47,474 bases of DNA, from contig JAQGIC010000104.1 of assembly GCA_028288725.1 (NCBI GenBank), positions 1 to 47,474 on the forward strand, written 5' to 3'. This DNA is from Rhodospirillales bacterium. GTDB taxonomy: Bacteria > Pseudomonadota > Alphaproteobacteria > ATCC43930 > CGMCC-115725. This document shows, piece by piece, positions 44,794 to 47,474 of this stretch. Below the pieces are notes generated by a model. That model had not been told where the DNA came from and searched no databases. It worked only from the letters and a program-made list of their open reading frames with translations. Numbering within the stretch: the first letter of the stretch is position 1; every line of letters starts with the position of its first letter. The translations under genes and the position numbers were made by a program.

Positions 44794-45474
44794 TTACCGT
44801 CCTGCGTTGCTCCGCAGAATCCCGATCATGACCTCGCCACCGCGGCGGCGGTGCAGCCGCTGCAATTCCCTGGCACCTTCCGCATCGCCGCGGCGAAGCG
44901 CATCCACGAGCATCCGGTGCTCCATCGTCGAGACGACGGGCTTCGGCCGCCGATGGATCATGGTCATCCGCACGCGATGCGCCTGATCCGAGACGCTGGC
45001 GATCATGGCCTTGAGCCGGCGATTACCGCTCAGCGCCACCAGGGTCCGGTGGAACTCCTCGTCCGCAATCGCCCAGCCGTGGCGGTCGTCCTGCTCCAGG
45101 GCGATTTCCATGAGCCGCACCGGCCCTTCGAGCCGGCTCAGCTCCTCCTCCGTCAGCTCCCGCCGCGCCGCGAGTTCGGCGGCGGTGGCTTCGAGGCTGG
45201 TGATGATCGCGTAGATCTCGACCATGTCATCGGCCGAGATCGGCAGGACCTGCATGCCGTGGCGCGGCCGCAACGACATCAGTCCCTGACTTTCGAGCTG
45301 CACCAGCGCTTCCCGCACCGGCGTGCGGCTCATCCCCAGATCGATCGCGATCTCCCCCTCGAGGGCCGTGAAATTCGCCGGCCATTCGTTGCTGAGGATG
45401 CGTCGCCGCATCTCCTCGAGGGCCTGCTCGACGAGCGACTGGCGGGAAGGCCGGAGGGCAGCCGGTTCGCTCAT
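44794..45474 (-). CDS. GntR family transcriptional regulator, FadR/FCD subgroup
   Basis: 226 residues. The winged helix is clear: LEEMRRRILSNEWPANFTALEGEIAIDLGMSRTPVREAL, with the recognition-helix phrase SRTPVREALVQLESQGL. The C-terminal FCD domain keeps metal/ligand residues in DEEFHRTLVALSGN and EHRMLVDALRRGD. GGAGGCGGTC precedes the ATG. It lies between the LeuB-like and SDR genes, 11 bases after the former. FCD regulators of this kind repress sugar-acid and hydroxy-acid operons and release DNA on binding the acid; it very likely controls this locus and the divergent SMP-30 gene. Confidence 0.92.
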   Translation of the reverse strand: MSEPAALRPSRQSLVEQALEEMRRRILSNEWPANFTALEGEIAIDLGMSRTPVREALVQLESQGLMSLRPRHGMQVLPISADDMVEIYAIITSLEATAAELAARRELTEEELSRLEGPVRLMEIALEQDDRHGWAIADEEFHRTLVALSGNRRLKAMIASVSDQAHRVRMTMIHRRPKPVVSTMEHRMLVDALRRGDAEGARELQRLHRRRGGEVMIGILRSNAGR

Positions 45475-45485
45475 GACCGCCTCCG

Positions 45486-46601
45486 TCACGCCGACAGCGG
45501 TAGGCTCGCGATCTTCTCGGCCACCCGCCGGACGATCTCGTCCGTCCCGGAGGCGCCGCCGAACTCGACCGGCTTCAGCTCGCCCGTGGCAAAGGCGGCG
45601 TCGACCGCGCGCTCGAGCAGATCGGCGGCCACGCCGCAGGCGGCGACGTCGCGGGTCTCGCCGAGCCAGTCCAGCATCATCGCGCCGGAGAGGATCATTG
45701 CGGTCGGATTGGCCTTGCCCATCCCGGCGATGTCGGGTGCCGTGCCGTGGCAGGGCTGGAACACACCATGCTTCAGCCCGATGTCGGCCGATGGGGCCAT
45801 GCCCATGCCGCCCATCAGGGCCGCACCGGCATCCGAGAGGATGTCGCCGAACTGGTTCTCCGTCACCAGCACGTCGAAGGTCCAGGGCTGACGGATCATG
45901 TCGAGCGCGGTCGCGTCGACGTTGAAGGCGCGGGCATCGATCTCCGGAAAGGCCGCGGCCCGTTCGAAGAAGATCTTGCGGAAGAAGGCGAAGGCGCGGA
46001 ACACGCCGGACTTGTCGACGCAGGCGACGATGCCGGGCGAGCCTTTCTGCTTGCGACGACGCCCCAGCTTCAGCGCGAAATCGAACAGCCGCTCGGACCC
46101 GGCCCGCGTGATCTCCCAGGTCTCCCGGACGTAGTCCTCGCCGACCTCGCCCTTGCCGCGGGAGACGAACAGCCCCTCTGTCGATTCCCGGATCAGCACG
46201 AAGTCGAGCTGCGAGCCCCGCGGATCGGCGAGCGGCGCCGAGGCGCCGGGGATGCTGCGGACCGGCCTGACGCCGGCGAACAGCTCCAGCCGAAAGCGCA
46301 GATCGACCTGCGGCGCGATCTCGATGCCGTCGGGGGTGCGCACGTCGGGCAGCCCTGCAGCACCGAACAGGATGGCGTCCGCGGCGGCTGCCGCCTGGAA
46401 GACCTCCTCCGACATGGCGACGCCCGTGCGCTTGTAGCACTCCGCCCCGGCGTCGAGCTCCTGATAGTCCAGCGCGACGCCGCCGACGCGGGCGAGCGCC
46501 TGGTCGATGAGCTTGCGCGTGGGATGGATGACCTCGGGTCCGATGCCGTCACCCGGCATCAGCGCGATCGAGAAGCGAATTTCGTCGGCCTTGCTCTGCA
46601 T
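45486..46601 (-). CDS. Isocitrate/isopropylmalate dehydrogenase family protein (tartrate/D-malate dehydrogenase-like)
   Basis: 371 residues from ATG 46601 (a GTG at 46607 is also possible). The fold opens with IALMPGDGIGPEVIHPTRKL. Substrate residues follow: RESTEGLFVSRG near residue 137, the catalytic Lys in CVDKSGVFRAF, the metal Asp residues in VTENQFGDILSDAGAAL near residue 260, and the NAD motif CHGTAPDIAGMGKANPTA near residue 295. Gene context with a GntR regulator, transporter and aldolase favours a catabolic hydroxy-acid oxidative decarboxylase over leucine synthesis. It is the first gene of the minus-strand operon. Confidence 0.88.
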   Translation of the reverse strand: MQSKADEIRFSIALMPGDGIGPEVIHPTRKLIDQALARVGGVALDYQELDAGAECYKRTGVAMSEEVFQAAAAADAILFGAAGLPDVRTPDGIEIAPQVDLRFRLELFAGVRPVRSIPGASAPLADPRGSQLDFVLIRESTEGLFVSRGKGEVGEDYVRETWEITRAGSERLFDFALKLGRRRKQKGSPGIVACVDKSGVFRAFAFFRKIFFERAAAFPEIDARAFNVDATALDMIRQPWTFDVLVTENQFGDILSDAGAALMGGMGMAPSADIGLKHGVFQPCHGTAPDIAGMGKANPTAMILSGAMMLDWLGETRDVAACGVAADLLERAVDAAFATGELKPVEFGGASGTDEIVRRVAEKIASLPLSA

Positions 46602-46649
46602 TTCCACCCATCCGGCGGCGCTCGCCGCTCTCTTGTGGAAATAACCATC

Positions 46650-46726
46650 AACGCATACGTTATTTTGTGCAAGCCTGATTCAAGCGCGATTTTCGATAAA
46701 CCAGGCGCGATAAGAAAAAACATCGC
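46650..46726. promoter_or_regulatory. Divergent control region of the catabolic locus
   Basis: The AT-rich gap between the LeuB-like and SMP-30 genes has AACG-CATA-CGTT (46650-46661), two GCGCGAT direct repeats (46684-46690 and 46705-46711) 21 bases apart, about two helical turns, and the dyad GCGAT/ATCGC (46707-46711 and 46722-46726). GntR/FCD operators are short dyads of this kind, so one or more may bind the encoded regulator. Confidence 0.4.
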
Positions 46727-46758
46727 ATGCATTGTGGGATGACGGGAGGGACACGCCC

Positions 46759-47474
46759 ATGGAGACGGTCGGGACGTTTCGAGAGGTGCTGGGTGAAAGC
46801 CCGGTCTGGTGCGACCGCGATCAGGCGCTCTACTGGGCCGACATCCGCCGCCGGCTGATCCGCCGCCATGCCATCGAGACGGGGGAAACGCATAGCTGGG
46901 AATTCCCGGAACTGGTCGGTTGCTTCGCGCTGCGGCAGAACGGCGGGTTTGTGGTCGCGCTGCAGAGCCGGATCGCGTTCTTCGATCCTGCCACCGGCGA
47001 AATCGAGACCGTTGCCACGCCGGAAGCCGGCAAGCCCGGGCATCGCTTCAACGACGGCAAGTGCGACCCGGCCGGGCGCTTCCTGGCAGGCTCGATGGAG
47101 GATGCGACGCGCGCGCCATCGGGCACGCTCTGGTCGCTCGCCGCCTCGGGTACCTGTCGGGCTCTCATCGAGGGTTGCAGCCTTCCCAACGGCCTCGCCT
47201 GGAGCCCGGACGGCGCGCGAATGTATTTTTCCGATACGATGTCCGGCGTCGTCATGGTTTACCCCTATGACGTCGCGAACGGCACCACCGGCCCGGGCGA
47301 GGTCTTCGCCACGATCGGCGACGGTGGCCCCGACGGCGCCACCGTCGATGCCGAAGGCTATTATTGGTCAGCGATCTATGGAGGCTGGCGGGTCGAGCGC
47401 TACGCGCCCGACGGCGCACTCGACCGAACCATCCGCCTGCCGGTCCAAAACCCGACCAGCTGCTGTTTCGGCGG
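46759..47474 (+). CDS. SMP-30/gluconolactonase/LRE family lactonase (3' end outside window)
   Basis: About 238 residues are visible, with the C-terminus beyond the right edge. The beta-propeller metal-site residues of the family are present: Glu13 (GESPVW), Asn98 (RFNDGKCDP), Asn144 (LPNGLAWSPDG) and Asp192 or its neighbour (GGPDGATVDAEG). These enzymes open aldonolactones to aldonic acids with a divalent metal. GGGAGGGACACGCCC precedes the ATG. It is divergent from the dehydrogenase operon over a short control region, so it probably hydrolyses the lactone produced by one of its dehydrogenases. Confidence 0.9.
   Translation, partial: METVGTFREVLGESPVWCDRDQALYWADIRRRLIRRHAIETGETHSWEFPELVGCFALRQNGGFVVALQSRIAFFDPATGEIETVATPEAGKPGHRFNDGKCDPAGRFLAGSMEDATRAPSGTLWSLAASGTCRALIEGCSLPNGLAWSPDGARMYFSDTMSGVVMVYPYDVANGTTGPGEVFATIGDGGPDGATVDAEGYYWSAIYGGWRVERYAPDGALDRTIRLPVQNPTSCCFG

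Overview
The window is GC-rich chromosomal DNA with strong G/C preference at third codon positions and dense gene packing. The family mix points to an alphaproteobacterium, plausibly Rhodospirillales- or Rhizobiales-like: a PAS_5 protein, an IalB-like protein, an HpnL-type membrane protein, a CHASE3 hybrid kinase with a FixL-like PAS domain, and several orphan solute-binding proteins. This placement is inference. I see no rRNA, tRNA, CRISPR array, transposase or phage gene.

Layout. 1-2.9 kb: a thiamine-diphosphate enzyme cut by the left edge, and an acyltransferase-3 membrane protein. 3.06-6.0 kb: a complete TRAP transporter operon (DctP-DctQ-DctM), followed by a perfect 23-bp inverted repeat. 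6.3-9.5 kb: a PAS_5 protein, a translationally coupled amidase/acetamidase pair, and a small FlbD-like protein. 9.5-12.5 kb: sulfite reductase hemoprotein (cysI), divergent from an orphan NitT/TauT-type binding protein. 12.5-16 kb: an aldo/keto reductase with a striking leader (operator-like palindrome plus a hairpin over its ribosome site), a TetR regulator, and, on the minus strand, rrf2, a 44-residue single-helix protein and a YeiH-type exporter. 16-21.3 kb: a large hybrid histidine kinase, a 3-oxoadipyl-CoA-type thiolase and a LysR regulator. 21.5-26.2 kb: an RND efflux adaptor and pump, and a small secreted protein. 26.2-29.5 kb: an HpnL-like membrane protein, a probable LysR remnant and a TPR histidine kinase.

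29.7-34.2 kb is a tightly overlapped plus-strand operon: AcnX large and small subunits, an aldose-1-epimerase-like protein and an S9 peptidase. 34.3-39 kb holds an SDR, an IalB-like protein, a hypothetical protein, a ModA-like binding protein, an AspT/MocR-type aminotransferase and a small membrane protein. 39.0-47.5 kb is a catabolic locus. Nine minus-strand genes (LeuB/tartrate-dehydrogenase-like enzyme, GntR/FCD regulator, SDR, two ABC permeases, ABC ATPase, binding protein, Ldh-type dehydrogenase, RraA-type aldolase) face a divergent SMP-30/gluconolactonase gene cut by the right edge. Together they read as uptake, oxidation, lactone opening and retro-aldol or decarboxylating cleavage of a polyhydroxy acid or sugar not identified here.

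The points most worth following are: the split-off helix upstream of YeiH with its hairpin leader, next to Rrf2 and a kinase whose PAS domain keeps the FixL heme ligand; the two consecutive perfect 9-bp inverted repeats before an aldo/keto reductase whose catalytic Asp and His are replaced; and the AcnX and LeuB/RraA/SMP-30 catabolic operons.
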